A stretch of 64,000 nucleotides of DNA from Nocardia seriolae NBRC 15557 (GTDB taxonomy: Bacteria; Actinomycetota; Actinomycetes; Mycobacteriales; Mycobacteriaceae). The translations under genes were made by a program, and so were the position numbers. Numbering within the stretch: position 1 is the first letter of the stretch; every line of letters begins with the position of its first letter. The stretch spans positions 27,888-91,887 of the forward strand of contig NZ_BJWY01000013.1 of NCBI RefSeq assembly GCF_007990715.1. Direction: 5' to 3'. The notes under the pieces are model-generated. The model ran no database searches. It had not been told where the DNA came from and worked only from the letters and a program-made list of their open reading frames with translations. Positions 9,986 to 19,162 of the stretch are shown here, one piece after another.

Positions 9986-12067
9986 ATGATGTTGGGTATG
10001 GAGTCGTACGACGAACCGGAGTCCATGGACCGGCCGCTCGGCAGTGAGCTCGGCGTTGATCCCGGCACCGATTTCGACGATCCTCCCGAGGTAGACGCCC
10101 CTCGCGACCCCCTGTTGCCCGCCGACCCGTCGATGTCGGACAGCTTCCTGCCCTCCCCCACCGGTGGCATGCATCACTCGGTGTTTCCCCCCATCGACGA
10201 CTACGCCTTCCTGTCCGACTGCGAGACCAACTGCCTCATCGCCCGCAATGGCTCGGTGGAGTGGATGTGCGTCCCGCGCCCGGACTCGGCCAGCATCTTC
10301 GGGGCCATGCTCGACCGCAGCGCCGGGCACTTCCGCATCGGCCCCTACGGGCGCAATGTGCCTGCCGCGCGGCGGTATCTGCCGGGCGGGCTGATCGTGG
10401 AGACCACCTGGCAGACCGAGACCGGCTGGCTCATCGTGCGCGACGCGCTGGTGCTGGGCCCGTGGCACAACAACCGCTCGCGCAGCCGCACCCACAAGCG
10501 CACCCCCATGGACTGGGATGCCGAGCACATCCTGCTGCGCACGGTGAAATGCGTGAACGGCGTGGTCGAGCTGGAGATGAGCTGCGAGCCCGCCTTCGAC
10601 TACCATCGCGGCCCGGCCGTCTGGCACTACAGCGGCGACGTGTACGAACAGGCCAGCGCCACCTGCGATATCGAGGGCTGCCCGCCATTGACCCTCAATA
10701 CCAATCTGCGGCTGGGCCTGGAGGGCCGGGAGGCGCGGGCGCGCACCCGGATGAAGGAGGGCGACGAGGTCTTCGTCGCACTGTCCTGGTCGGACCTGCC
10801 GCCGCCGCGCACCTTCGCCGAGGCGGCGGAGAAGATGTGGCAGACCACCGAATGCTGGCGGCAGTGGATCACTCTGGGGCGCTTCCCCGATCATCCGTGG
10901 CGCGGCTATCTGCAACGCAGCGCGCTGACCCTCAAGGGCCTCACCTACGCGCCGACCGGGGCGCTGCTGGCGGCCGCCACCACCTCGCTGCCGGAAACCC
11001 CGGGCGGGGAACGCAACTGGGACTACCGCTACACCTGGGTGCGCGACTCCAGCTTCGCGCTGTGGGGCCTCTACACCATGGGCCTGGACCGGGAGGCCGA
11101 CGACTTCTTCGCCTTCCTGCACGATGTGGCCACCGACGGCAATGGGAATGCCGTTCCGCTGCAGGTGCTCTACGGCATCGGCGGCGAGCGCGAGATCACC
11201 GAATCCGAACTCCCCCACCTGTCCGGCTATGACGGCGCGCAACCCGTGCGCATCGGCAACGGCGCGTACAACCAGGAACAGCACGATGTCTGGGGCACCA
11301 TCCTGGATTCGGTTTACCTGCACGTGAAATCGCGGCAGCAGGTGCCGGAGACCTTGTGGCCCATGCTGGAACGGCAGGTGCAGGCGGCGATCGAGAACTG
11401 GCGCAAGCCCGATCGCGGCATCTGGGAGGTGCGCGGCGAGCCGCAGCACTTCACCTCGTCCAAGGTGATGTGCTGGGTGGCGCTGGACCGCGGCGCGAAA
11501 CTGGCCGAGCTGCACGGGGAATTCGACTACGCCAAGAAATGGCACGACCTCGCCGAGGAGGTCCGCGCCGACATCCTCGACCACGGCGTCAACTCCGCGG
11601 GCGTGTTCACCCAGAGCTACGGCAGCGACAGCCTCGACGCCTCCCTGCTGCTGGTGGTGCTGACCCGCTTCCTGCCGCCCACCGACCACCGGGTGCGGGC
11701 CACCGTGCTGGCCATCGCCGACGACCTCACCGAGAACGGCCTGGTGCTGCGCTACCGCACCGAGACCACCGACGACGGCCTGTCCGGCGCGGAGGGCTCG
11801 TTCACCATCTGCTCGTTCTGGCTGGTGTCGGCACTGGTGGAAATCGGTGAGCTGCAACGTGCCCGGCAGCTGTGCGAGCGGCTGCTCGGCTATGCCAGCC
11901 CGCTCAAGCTCTACGCCGAGGAGATCGACTCGCGCACCGGGCGGCACCTGGGCAACTTCCCGCAGGCGTTCACCCACCTGGCGTTGATCAACGCGGTCAT
12001 GCACGTGATCAGGGCCGAGGAGTCGCGCAGCGCCAGCCACTTCAGCCCGGCGCATCCGGGACGCTGA
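9986..12067 (+). CDS. Glycoside hydrolase family 15 protein (trehalase/glucoamylase-like)
   Basis: The product is a GH15 (alpha/alpha)6-barrel glycosidase. The N-terminal beta-sandwich begins at FPPIDDYAFLSDCET and the catalytic barrel includes the conserved RNWDYRYTWVRD block. In mycobacteria the counterpart next to the sulfate operon (Rv2402 type) is reported as a trehalase, which splits trehalose into two glucoses; that role here is inferred. About 48 acidic, low-complexity residues precede the family core. No good ribosome site precedes ATG 9986, 9998 or 10132, and the last would give about 644 residues, the usual family size. No signal peptide is seen, so it is probably cytoplasmic. Confidence 0.85.
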   Translation: MMLGMESYDEPESMDRPLGSELGVDPGTDFDDPPEVDAPRDPLLPADPSMSDSFLPSPTGGMHHSVFPPIDDYAFLSDCETNCLIARNGSVEWMCVPRPDSASIFGAMLDRSAGHFRIGPYGRNVPAARRYLPGGLIVETTWQTETGWLIVRDALVLGPWHNNRSRSRTHKRTPMDWDAEHILLRTVKCVNGVVELEMSCEPAFDYHRGPAVWHYSGDVYEQASATCDIEGCPPLTLNTNLRLGLEGREARARTRMKEGDEVFVALSWSDLPPPRTFAEAAEKMWQTTECWRQWITLGRFPDHPWRGYLQRSALTLKGLTYAPTGALLAAATTSLPETPGGERNWDYRYTWVRDSSFALWGLYTMGLDREADDFFAFLHDVATDGNGNAVPLQVLYGIGGEREITESELPHLSGYDGAQPVRIGNGAYNQEQHDVWGTILDSVYLHVKSRQQVPETLWPMLERQVQAAIENWRKPDRGIWEVRGEPQHFTSSKVMCWVALDRGAKLAELHGEFDYAKKWHDLAEEVRADILDHGVNSAGVFTQSYGSDSLDASLLLVVLTRFLPPTDHRVRATVLAIADDLTENGLVLRYRTETTDDGLSGAEGSFTICSFWLVSALVEIGELQRARQLCERLLGYASPLKLYAEEIDSRTGRHLGNFPQAFTHLALINAVMHVIRAEESRSASHFSPAHPGR

Positions 12068-12086
12068 ACGAAAGAAGACGCCGGAC

Positions 12087-12124
12087 GAAAGAAGTCGGCC
12101 GCTTTCGACGGCCGACTTCCTTTC
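12087..12124. terminator. Bidirectional hairpin terminator
   Basis: A perfect 10-bp stem (12092-12101 with 12109-12118) encloses a 7-nt loop and extends outward through GAAAG/CTTTC. It lies between two convergent genes, the GH15 gene and the dynamin gene, so it can end transcription from both sides. Confidence 0.8.
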
Positions 12125-12125
12125 C

Positions 12126-12159
12126 GTACGAGGGGTTCTCGTCAGTACGAGGGATTCTC
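12126..12159. repeat. 15-bp tandem micro-duplication at a gene end
   Basis: The 15-mer at 12126-12140 is repeated at 12145-12159 with one mismatch. The second copy encodes the last residues (ENPSY) of the dynamin-like protein. The first lies just after its stop and would encode the same residues again in frame, so the stop codon sits between two copies of the same 3' end. Confidence 0.7.
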
Positions 12160-13950
12160 ACCCATGCTGTCGGCGTGCTCGCGGATCTCGCGCAACCGCA
12201 CCAGCGAGCGCTCGATCTCGGTGAGCCGGGCCTCGCGGCCCGCGCCCGAGCTCACGGTGGCCGCCTCCTCCGCGGCGCGCAGCGAGGCGTCCACCGAACG
12301 CAGTGTGGCCGTGGCGATCTCGGTGAAGTGATCGCGCAGGCTGCGCTGCACCGACCGCAGCCGGTAGCGGGACTCCTTGCTGACCTGGAAGATCACATCG
12401 TCCATCAGCCGGGCCACCGCCAGCTTGGCCTCGGCCTGGCGGCGCGCGCGGCGGGCCTTGCGGTCGTCCCACAGCGCGTTGCCGCCCAGCAGCACCGCCG
12501 CGCCGACCGAGTACTGGTTCACCAGCGACATGTGCAGCAGGCTGGTGACCAGGCCGACCATGAGCAGGCCGCCGTAGGAGCCGCGCAGCGCGGTCAGGAC
12601 CTGTTGCGTGATACCGAGTTTGGCGCTGTCCAGATTGTCCAGCGCCGCCACCGGTTCCAGCACCTCGCCGACATCGCCGGGATTGTCGAGCTTGAGATCC
12701 GGGGTGGGGATGCCGCTGTCGGGGAACTTCGCCGCCACCTGCTCGGCCAGCTCCACCGAGCGGTAGTGGGCGATGACGAAGTTCTCCTCCACCGCCTCGC
12801 AGATCTTGGCGTCCAGGTCCGCGCCGAAATCGGCCCAGCCCTTGACCGGATCGCCCTTGGTGATGTCGGCCTCGGCGTCGCGGATCAGGCTGCGCAGCCG
12901 GTGCCGCAGGTCGTGCTCGGTGTCGGCCATCAGCTCGCCCGCGCCGTCGGCCAGGGTCACCTGCCAGTTGGCGGTGCGCTGACGCAGCTGCTCGGCCTCC
13001 TCGCGGGTGCGGCGCAGCTGCTCGGTGATGACGGTGAGTCGGCGCGGATCCCGCAGCGTCTCGGCCTCGCTGCGCAGTGCCAGCGCCAGATGGTCGGTGA
13101 TGAGCGCGACGTCGCGCACGGCGGCCCGCACGGCCACCGCGTCGGCGCGGCCCAGCACGTACGAGCGCAGGTGGTCGAGCAGTTGCGGCACACCGGATTC
13201 CAGGTCCAGCTGATGATCGGAACCGGCCTTGGCGTGCAGCCGGGCCGAGGCGGGCGCGACCGCGAAGGCCAGCCCGGCGTCGTCGAGCAGCTGCCGATCG
13301 TGCTGCTGCACCTGCGGCCAGTGCGGATACTGGTCGATCTTGTTGAGCACGCAGACGACGGTCGGGCACACCTGCTGGATGCGCTGCAGCTGCTCGATCT
13401 GGGCCGGGGTGAACGGCGCGCCCGCGTCCGCGACGTAGAGCACCGCGTCCGCGGCGGCGATGAGCGACCAGGCGGCCGGGGTGTCGGCGGGCGAGCCCGG
13501 CGAGTCCAGCACCACGAAGCCCTCCGCCAAAAGCGGGCTGGGCTGGGTGAATTCGGCGCGGATCACCTCACCGGAGGCCAGCTCGGCCAGTGCCGCCCGC
13601 GGATCCACCGGCGTGCGCCGGGCATTGCCGCCCGGGCCCGGGGTCACCAGCGTGGCACTGGGCTGCGGCCCGTACTCGGCGATCACCGGCACGCTGGGCC
13701 GGCCCTCGGTGGCGCTCACCGCGGCCCCGACCAGGCTGTTGACCAGCGTGCTCATGCCGGACTTGGACTCGCCGACCACGACCAGCCGCACCCGCGGATC
13801 GGTCAGGCGCGCCCGGGCGATACCCAGGCGGCCGGACAGATCCAACCGGCCGGAGGCATGGGTCAGTTCGAGCAGCCGATCGAGCAGCTCGACCAGCGGA
13901 CCCAGCGCATCGGGATTCTTCACCGCGACCTGATGTCCGGCGACGCTCAC
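12142..13950 (-). CDS. Dynamin-like GTPase (IniA/IniC-type) with altered P-loop
   Basis: This 602-residue protein matches bacterial dynamin-like proteins such as mycobacterial IniA/IniC, which bind and remodel the membrane. The GTPase domain shows G3 DSPG (149-152) and G4 NKID (203-206). The P-loop reads GESKSGMST (60-68), so the invariant lysine before Ser/Thr is methionine (M66, nt 13753-13755). That residue normally binds the nucleotide phosphates, so GTP hydrolysis may be weak or lost. A long helical region follows, with a hydrophobic paddle-like segment at about residues 455-490. The gene overlaps the upstream proline-rich gene by an ATGA, echoing the iniB-iniA order. Confidence 0.82.
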   Translation of the reverse strand: MSVAGHQVAVKNPDALGPLVELLDRLLELTHASGRLDLSGRLGIARARLTDPRVRLVVVGESKSGMSTLVNSLVGAAVSATEGRPSVPVIAEYGPQPSATLVTPGPGGNARRTPVDPRAALAELASGEVIRAEFTQPSPLLAEGFVVLDSPGSPADTPAAWSLIAAADAVLYVADAGAPFTPAQIEQLQRIQQVCPTVVCVLNKIDQYPHWPQVQQHDRQLLDDAGLAFAVAPASARLHAKAGSDHQLDLESGVPQLLDHLRSYVLGRADAVAVRAAVRDVALITDHLALALRSEAETLRDPRRLTVITEQLRRTREEAEQLRQRTANWQVTLADGAGELMADTEHDLRHRLRSLIRDAEADITKGDPVKGWADFGADLDAKICEAVEENFVIAHYRSVELAEQVAAKFPDSGIPTPDLKLDNPGDVGEVLEPVAALDNLDSAKLGITQQVLTALRGSYGGLLMVGLVTSLLHMSLVNQYSVGAAVLLGGNALWDDRKARRARRQAEAKLAVARLMDDVIFQVSKESRYRLRSVQRSLRDHFTEIATATLRSVDASLRAAEEAATVSSGAGREARLTEIERSLVRLREIREHADSMGENPSY

Positions 13951-16133
13951 AGCAGCAGCATGTGATTGCCCGGATCCGGTGCCGGGGTGTGGTGGGCATC
14001 GACGAACGAGGCATCGGGCGTCAGGCCGGAGAACAGACCGGCATCGTGCACCAGCAGACCGCCGTCGTGCACCGACATCGGGTGCAGCCCGGAGTCGTCG
14101 GCGATCGGCAGCGCACCCGAATCGTAGTGATCCGCAATGGGTTTCACCGGCACCGGCTCGATGTGCGCGGGCGTGGTGATGGGGGCCTGCACGGTCGGGA
14201 CCGGGGCGACGGTCGGGGCGGGCGCGACCGAGACGGTCGGCTGCGGGGTGTGGACCGGCTCCGGAGCCACCGTCGGGGCGGGCGCGACCGACACCTGCGG
14301 CTGGGTCGTGGGCGCGGTCGGCACATGGGTCGGCACCGCGTCGTCGGTCGGCACGGTCGGGGTGCTGCCGTGGCCGCCGGGCTCATCGGCCGGCGTGTGC
14401 GGCTTGGTGGTGATGTCGTCCTTGCCGCCGGGATTCGCCGGCGGGGTGACGGGCGTGGTCACCGCGGTACCCGGCTTGGTGATCTCGGTGTCCGGGTTCG
14501 GCACCTTGATGGTCGGGACCGGGGGCACGGTGGTGAGCACCGGCGCGGGCTCGATGGTGGCCGGGGCGCTCAGGTGCGGCGCGGGGGCCGGCGCGGCCGT
14601 CACCGGCTTGTCGACCAGCGTGGCCGGATGACCCGGCGCGGACGGCTCACCACCGGCCGGCACCGGCTGCTTGCCGTGGTCGTACAGCGCGGGCGCGGCC
14701 ACGGCGGCGGGCGCGGTCAGCGGGGACGGGCCGCCGTGCGTCGAAAGCAGGTTCGCGATCGGCTGATTGGCGGCGTCGGGCTGAATGGTGGTCTGCAACG
14801 GTGTCACCGCCACCGGCTGGGCGACGGGCACCGGCGCGACCACGACCGGCGCGGTGGGTGCGGGCACCACGGGCGCGGCGACCGGGGCGGGCGCGGGGGC
14901 CGGGGTGAACGTCACCGGCGCGGCCGGAGCCGACGGCGCGGGCGTGCCGAGCACGGGCGCGGCCGGTTGCGCGGCAACCGGGCTCGGCGCGCCGAGCCCG
15001 CCGACCGGCGCGGTCGAAGCAGGAGCGGTGGACGAGGTCAAAGGCGTACCGGTCGGCGAATTCGAACCGGGCACAGCGGAAGTGGGTGTCGCGCCCGCGG
15101 GAGCGTCCGAGGCACCGTGCGCCGGAAGGGAATTCGCGGCGGCGGGCGTGGCCGATCCCGGCGTGTTCGCCGACTGGCCCGGGTTGGCGGAGGCCCCCGG
15201 CACACCGTTCGCACCGGCATTGGGCTGGTTCGCGTACGCCGGGCCGCCGTGCGAAAGGCTGTTGCTCACCTGCTGATTGAAGGCATCGAGCTGATGCCCC
15301 ACATCGCCCAGGCCGACATCGACCTTGAGATCCGAGCGGAACCAGATGCCGTCCAGCCCGATGTGCGCGTCCACGGTCCAGTTGGTGCCGACGAACGCGC
15401 CGACACCCTGTCCATCGGTGTGTCCGATGCCGCCGATGCCGTCGAAGGCACCCGGCTGGTGCCCCACGTCGGCGCCGGGCACGAACGAGCCGTTCGTCAT
15501 GCCGGGCACATGCATGCCGCCGGTCCCGGGCAGTCCGAAGCCGGGCAGGTGCTGCAGGAAGTTGGGCTCGGGCAGCTCGGCGGCGGGCAGGTGCGGCTGG
15601 GCCGTCACGGTCTCGGACTGCCCGAGCTGCTCGGGCATCCAGGCCGGGTGCTGGCCGTAGCCGGGCGGACCACCGACGCCGGGATCCGAATCCGGCAGGC
15701 CGAGGCCCTGGAAGCCGGACAGGGCCGCGGGGTTCTGCGGGACCGAATCGAACGAGGTCGGGAACAGGCCCGCGTCGGTGCCGCGCTCGAGGCCGTGGTC
15801 GAAACCGTCGAGACGGTGGAACGGCGTGTTCACCAGCGCCACAGGCGCGTGATGCTGCGGCGGCATCGAGTCCGGCGTCAGATCGGGGAAGGCCTTGGTC
15901 GGGCTGGGAGCCTCGGGCTGCGGGTCGTTGACCTGCGACCAGCCCACCTGCTTGGAGTCGTGGGTGATGGCCGGGGTGCCGCCGCGGCTGCCGCCCGCGG
16001 CGATCAGCGCGCCGCCGGTGACATACGCGCCTGCCCTGGCCACGCGCGCTACACCGTTGGCAATGTGATACGCGGCGTCCCCGCCGTTGTCATCGGCGCC
16101 GGCAGCATCGTCGAGGGGCAGATCACGTGTCAT
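13947..16133 (-). CDS. Large Pro/Ala/Thr-rich protein upstream of dynamin gene (IniB-like position)
   Basis: The 728-residue protein has an N-terminal part of about 300 residues with scattered Gly/His/Asp motifs, including a short hydrophobic span (residues 28-48). A low-complexity Pro/Ala/Val/Thr-rich tract of roughly 380 residues follows, containing near-repeats of SVAPAPTVAP. The short C-terminus contains two similar HDGGL/HDAGL units. I do not recognise a family. In the mycobacterial iniBAC operon a low-complexity IniB also precedes a dynamin-like gene, so a membrane-stress partner role is possible; similarity is positional and compositional only. Stop and start of the pair overlap by 4 bp, implying coupling. 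Confidence 0.7.
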   Translation of the reverse strand: MTRDLPLDDAAGADDNGGDAAYHIANGVARVARAGAYVTGGALIAAGGSRGGTPAITHDSKQVGWSQVNDPQPEAPSPTKAFPDLTPDSMPPQHHAPVALVNTPFHRLDGFDHGLERGTDAGLFPTSFDSVPQNPAALSGFQGLGLPDSDPGVGGPPGYGQHPAWMPEQLGQSETVTAQPHLPAAELPEPNFLQHLPGFGLPGTGGMHVPGMTNGSFVPGADVGHQPGAFDGIGGIGHTDGQGVGAFVGTNWTVDAHIGLDGIWFRSDLKVDVGLGDVGHQLDAFNQQVSNSLSHGGPAYANQPNAGANGVPGASANPGQSANTPGSATPAAANSLPAHGASDAPAGATPTSAVPGSNSPTGTPLTSSTAPASTAPVGGLGAPSPVAAQPAAPVLGTPAPSAPAAPVTFTPAPAPAPVAAPVVPAPTAPVVVAPVPVAQPVAVTPLQTTIQPDAANQPIANLLSTHGGPSPLTAPAAVAAPALYDHGKQPVPAGGEPSAPGHPATLVDKPVTAAPAPAPHLSAPATIEPAPVLTTVPPVPTIKVPNPDTEITKPGTAVTTPVTPPANPGGKDDITTKPHTPADEPGGHGSTPTVPTDDAVPTHVPTAPTTQPQVSVAPAPTVAPEPVHTPQPTVSVAPAPTVAPVPTVQAPITTPAHIEPVPVKPIADHYDSGALPIADDSGLHPMSVHDGGLLVHDAGLFSGLTPDASFVDAHHTPAPDPGNHMLLL

Positions 16134-16381
16134 ACAGGCTCCGCTCTCAGGGCTCCGGCAATCCGTCGCGCGAATCGCCGGACCGAACTCGTTTCACACC
16201 CTATTTCCGGATAACCGGTCTGTCACATCCACCAGGTAGGGGGCGGTGTTCACACAGGTGCGCCGCATAGCTTGTCACCCTGCCTATCAGTACGGAAGCC
16301 CCATTTTCCGCCTGCATACCGAACCCGTTGCCCGACCGGCACCCTGCGAGGTCCCAAACACTAACAGCTCTCATACCTCTC

Positions 16382-16410
16382 GTGTCCCGCTTCCTTCGGA
16401 AGCGGGACAC
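16382..16410. terminator. Strong hairpin, 13-bp perfect stem
   Basis: A 13-bp perfect inverted repeat (GTGTCCCGCTTCC and its complement) encloses a 3-nt loop, with no T-run on either side. It resembles the hairpin at 16530-16559 in stem sequence. It may be a second terminator behind lepA or a copy of a dispersed hairpin element. Confidence 0.6.
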
Positions 16411-16529
16411 AGGGCAAGAGGAAGGCGAGCCGGTGGACGGCCCCGCCCCCGCATCAGCACAGCGGCGGCCATCACCCCACCTGGCACGAGGTCCCTCGGC
16501 GGTGGCCACCACCCACCCCATCCAGCACT

Positions 16530-16559
16530 GTGCCCCGCTCCCGATAGGAAGCGGGGCAC
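16530..16559 (-). terminator. Hairpin terminator behind lepA
   Basis: Arms 16530-16539 and 16550-16559 form a 10-bp perfect stem (GTGCCCCGCT), extended inside by CC/GG after one mismatch, with a GATA loop. It begins 17 bp after the lepA stop on the minus strand. There is no U-tract, as is usual in actinobacteria. Confidence 0.7.
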
Positions 16560-16576
16560 GAGGTCCGGAGCCTGTC

Positions 16577-18424
16577 CTACTTCTTCTTTTCCGTGGCGGA
16601 GTCGGTCGAGAGCGCGGCCACGAAGGCCTCCTGCGGCACCTCGACGCGGCCGATCGTCTTCATGCGCTTCTTGCCTTCCTTCTGCTTCTCGAGCAGCTTG
16701 CGCTTGCGGCTGATATCACCGCCGTAGCACTTGGCCAGCACGTCCTTGCGGATCGCCCGGATGTTCTCGCGCGCAATGACCTTCGAGCCGATGGCGGCCT
16801 GGATCGGCACCTCGAACTGCTGGCGCGGGATCAGCTCGCGCAGCTTGGTCGTCATCTTGTGGCCGTAGGCCTGGGCGGCATCCTTGTGCACGATGGCCGA
16901 GAAGGCGTCGACCGCCTCGCCCTGCAAGAGGATGTCCACCTTGACCAGCGCCGACTGCTGCTCGCCCGCCTCCTCGTAATCGAGCGAGGCGTAGCCGCGG
17001 GTGCGCGACTTCAGCGAGTCGAAGAAGTCGAAGATGATCTCCGCCATGGGCAGCGTGTACCGCATCTCGACGCGGGTCTCCGACAGGTAGTCCATGCCCA
17101 GCAGCTCGCCCCGGCGGGACTGGCACAGCTCCATGATGGTGCCGATGAACTCGCTCGGCGCGATCACGGTGCATCGGGTGATGGGCTCGTAGATCTCGCG
17201 CACCTTGCCCTCGGGCCAGTACGACGGGTTGGTGACGACGTGCTCGGTGCCGTCCTCCATGACCACGCGGTAGATCACGTTGGGCGCGGTGGAGATCAGG
17301 TCGAGGCCGAACTCGCGTTCCAGCCGCTCGCGGGTGATCTCCATGTGCAGCAGGCCCAGGAAGCCGCAGCGGAAGCCGAAGCCCAGGGCCACCGAGGTTT
17401 CCGGAACGTAGGTCAGCGCGGCATCGTTGAGCTGCAGCTTGTCCAGCGCGTCACGCAGGTTCGGGTAGTCCGACCCGTCGACCGGGTACAGGCCGGAGTA
17501 GACCATCGGCCGCGGTTCACGGTAGCCGGTCAGCGCCTCGGTCGCGCCGTCGCGCTGCGAGGTGATGGTGTCACCGACCTTGGACTGACGGACGTCCTTC
17601 ACACCGGTGATCAGGTAGCCGACCTCGCCGACGCCGAGGCCCTGGGTGGGCTTGGGTTCGGGTGACACGATGCCGATTTCGAGCAGTTCGTGGGTCGCGC
17701 CGGTGGACATCATCTTGATCTTCTGGCGCGGGACGAGCTTGCCTTCCACCACACGCACGTAGGTGACGACGCCACGGTAGGTGTCGTAGACCGAGTCGAA
17801 GATCATGGCGCGGGCCGGGGCATCGGCCTCGCCGACCGGCGGCGGCACCACGCGGACCGCCTCGTCGAGCAGCTCGGCCACGCCGACGCCGGTCTTGCCG
17901 GACACGCGCAGCACGTCCTCGGGCTCGCAGCCCACGATGTGGGCGAGCTCGGCGGCGTAGCGGTCCGGGTCGGCAGCCGGGAGGTCGATCTTGTTCAGGA
18001 CCGGAATGATGGTCAGGTCCTTGTCCATAGCCAGGTACAGGTTGGCCAGCGTCTGCGCTTCGATGCCCTGGGCGGCGTCGACCAGCAGGATCGCGCCCTC
18101 GCAGGCCTCGAGCGCGCGCGACACCTCGTAGGTGAAGTCGACGTGGCCGGGGGTGTCGATCAGGTGCAGGACGAACTCCTCACCGTTGACCTTCCACGGC
18201 AGCCGCACGTTCTGGGCCTTGATGGTGATGCCGCGTTCACGCTCGATATCCATGCGGTCCAGGTATTGGGCGCGCATGGCGCGCTCCTCCACCACACCGG
18301 TGAGTTGCAGCATGCGGTCGGCCAGGGTCGATTTCCCGTGGTCGATGTGCGCGATGATGCAGAAGTTCCTGATCCGGCTGGGATCGGTGAACGTCTTGTC
18401 GGCGAAGCTGCTAATCGGAGTCAC
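16577..18424 (-). CDS. lepA: Elongation factor 4 (LepA)
   Basis: LepA is a ribosome-associated translational GTPase that back-translocates or assists ribosomes. The 615-residue protein has G1 AHIDHGKST (25-33), DTPGH and NKID motifs, the EF-G-like domains II, III and V, and the LepA-specific basic C-terminal domain ending in KKK. Length is standard for the family. The start is GTG 18424; the purine-rich GAGGA abuts it with almost no spacer, so an upstream in-frame start is possible. The neighbouring divergent MazF-like gene matches the mycobacterial layout. Confidence 0.97.
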   Translation of the reverse strand: MTPISSFADKTFTDPSRIRNFCIIAHIDHGKSTLADRMLQLTGVVEERAMRAQYLDRMDIERERGITIKAQNVRLPWKVNGEEFVLHLIDTPGHVDFTYEVSRALEACEGAILLVDAAQGIEAQTLANLYLAMDKDLTIIPVLNKIDLPAADPDRYAAELAHIVGCEPEDVLRVSGKTGVGVAELLDEAVRVVPPPVGEADAPARAMIFDSVYDTYRGVVTYVRVVEGKLVPRQKIKMMSTGATHELLEIGIVSPEPKPTQGLGVGEVGYLITGVKDVRQSKVGDTITSQRDGATEALTGYREPRPMVYSGLYPVDGSDYPNLRDALDKLQLNDAALTYVPETSVALGFGFRCGFLGLLHMEITRERLEREFGLDLISTAPNVIYRVVMEDGTEHVVTNPSYWPEGKVREIYEPITRCTVIAPSEFIGTIMELCQSRRGELLGMDYLSETRVEMRYTLPMAEIIFDFFDSLKSRTRGYASLDYEEAGEQQSALVKVDILLQGEAVDAFSAIVHKDAAQAYGHKMTTKLRELIPRQQFEVPIQAAIGSKVIARENIRAIRKDVLAKCYGGDISRKRKLLEKQKEGKKRMKTIGRVEVPQEAFVAALSTDSATEKKK

Positions 18425-18580
18425 TCCTCGGCATGGCGAAACAGCGGCATGTCAACGTGCAAGTCTACGGTGCTGGACGGAATGTCCTCGCCTCGGCATT
18501 CCTCGCATTCGAACGGCCAATCGCCGCAGGCGAATCCGGTGCGGATGAGAAACCGCTTGTACGCCGTTAGGCTGCCGGGC

Positions 18581-19162
18581 ATGGCCGGCAGGTGGAGCGC
18601 TCTGGGGAAGCAGTTGGGGATTGTGGCTAAGGAGCAGGGGGCTCAGCTCGTGAATCAGCAGGCCCCGAAGTTGGTGGGCAAGGTGCGGCAGTCGTCGATG
18701 TGGGACCGCGCGCTGCGCGCGATGGGCACCCCGCGGCAGGGTCCGGGAGTCTCGGTGCGGCCGACCTCTTCGGCCGGAGTCCCCTCCGGGGAACGCGCCC
18801 GCCAGATCGTCTACAGCCCGCAATTGGACGGCCGCGCCGATCCGGGCGAGATCGTGTGGACCTGGGTGCCCTACGAGGAGGACCCTGACAACGGCAAGGA
18901 CCGCCCGGTCCTGGTGGTCGGCCGCGAGGGCAAGACGCTGCTCGGGCTCATGCTGTCCTCGAATGCCGAACACGCGCAGCATCTCAACTGGGTGGGCATC
19001 GGCTCCGGCGCGTGGGACAGCGCCGGGCGCGACAGCTGGGTGCGTTTGGATCGCGTCCTCGATGTTCCCGAGATGGGCATCCGCCGGGAGGGCGCGATCG
19101 TGCCCCGCAAGACCTTCGACCTGGTGGCGCACCGGCTGTGCGCCGAATACCACTGGTACTAG
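18581..19162 (+). CDS. MazF/PemK-fold protein beside lepA
   Basis: The 193-residue protein has an N-terminal helical extension of about 80 residues. A PemK/MazF-like beta-barrel follows, with the characteristic blocks DRPVLVVGREG and SWVRLDRV. MazF toxins are mRNA interferases, but here there is no small antitoxin gene next to it. The same solitary gene sits by lepA in mycobacteria (Rv2405 type), so it may have a housekeeping role rather than act as a toxin. The start ATG 18581 fits the length; the ribosome site is weak. Its TAG stop shares a CTAG with the convergent aquaporin gene. Confidence 0.75.
   Translation: MAGRWSALGKQLGIVAKEQGAQLVNQQAPKLVGKVRQSSMWDRALRAMGTPRQGPGVSVRPTSSAGVPSGERARQIVYSPQLDGRADPGEIVWTWVPYEEDPDNGKDRPVLVVGREGKTLLGLMLSSNAEHAQHLNWVGIGSGAWDSAGRDSWVRLDRVLDVPEMGIRREGAIVPRKTFDLVAHRLCAEYHWY

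Larger units (their letters stand above)
16134..16576. other. 443-bp intergenic region with two hairpins
   Basis: This gap lies between the lepA stop and the start of the proline-rich gene, both on the minus strand. The lepA-proximal part holds two related strong hairpins (16530-16559 and 16382-16410, listed separately). The remainder (16134-16380) should contain the promoter of the proline-rich/dynamin operon. I found no coding frame in it that I would defend. Confidence 0.55.

Noticed and set aside
14144..15280. Repeat array or CRISPR-like pattern in the proline-rich gene
   Set aside because: The repeats are irregular and follow codons for Pro/Ala/Val/Thr; there are no fixed-length spacers.
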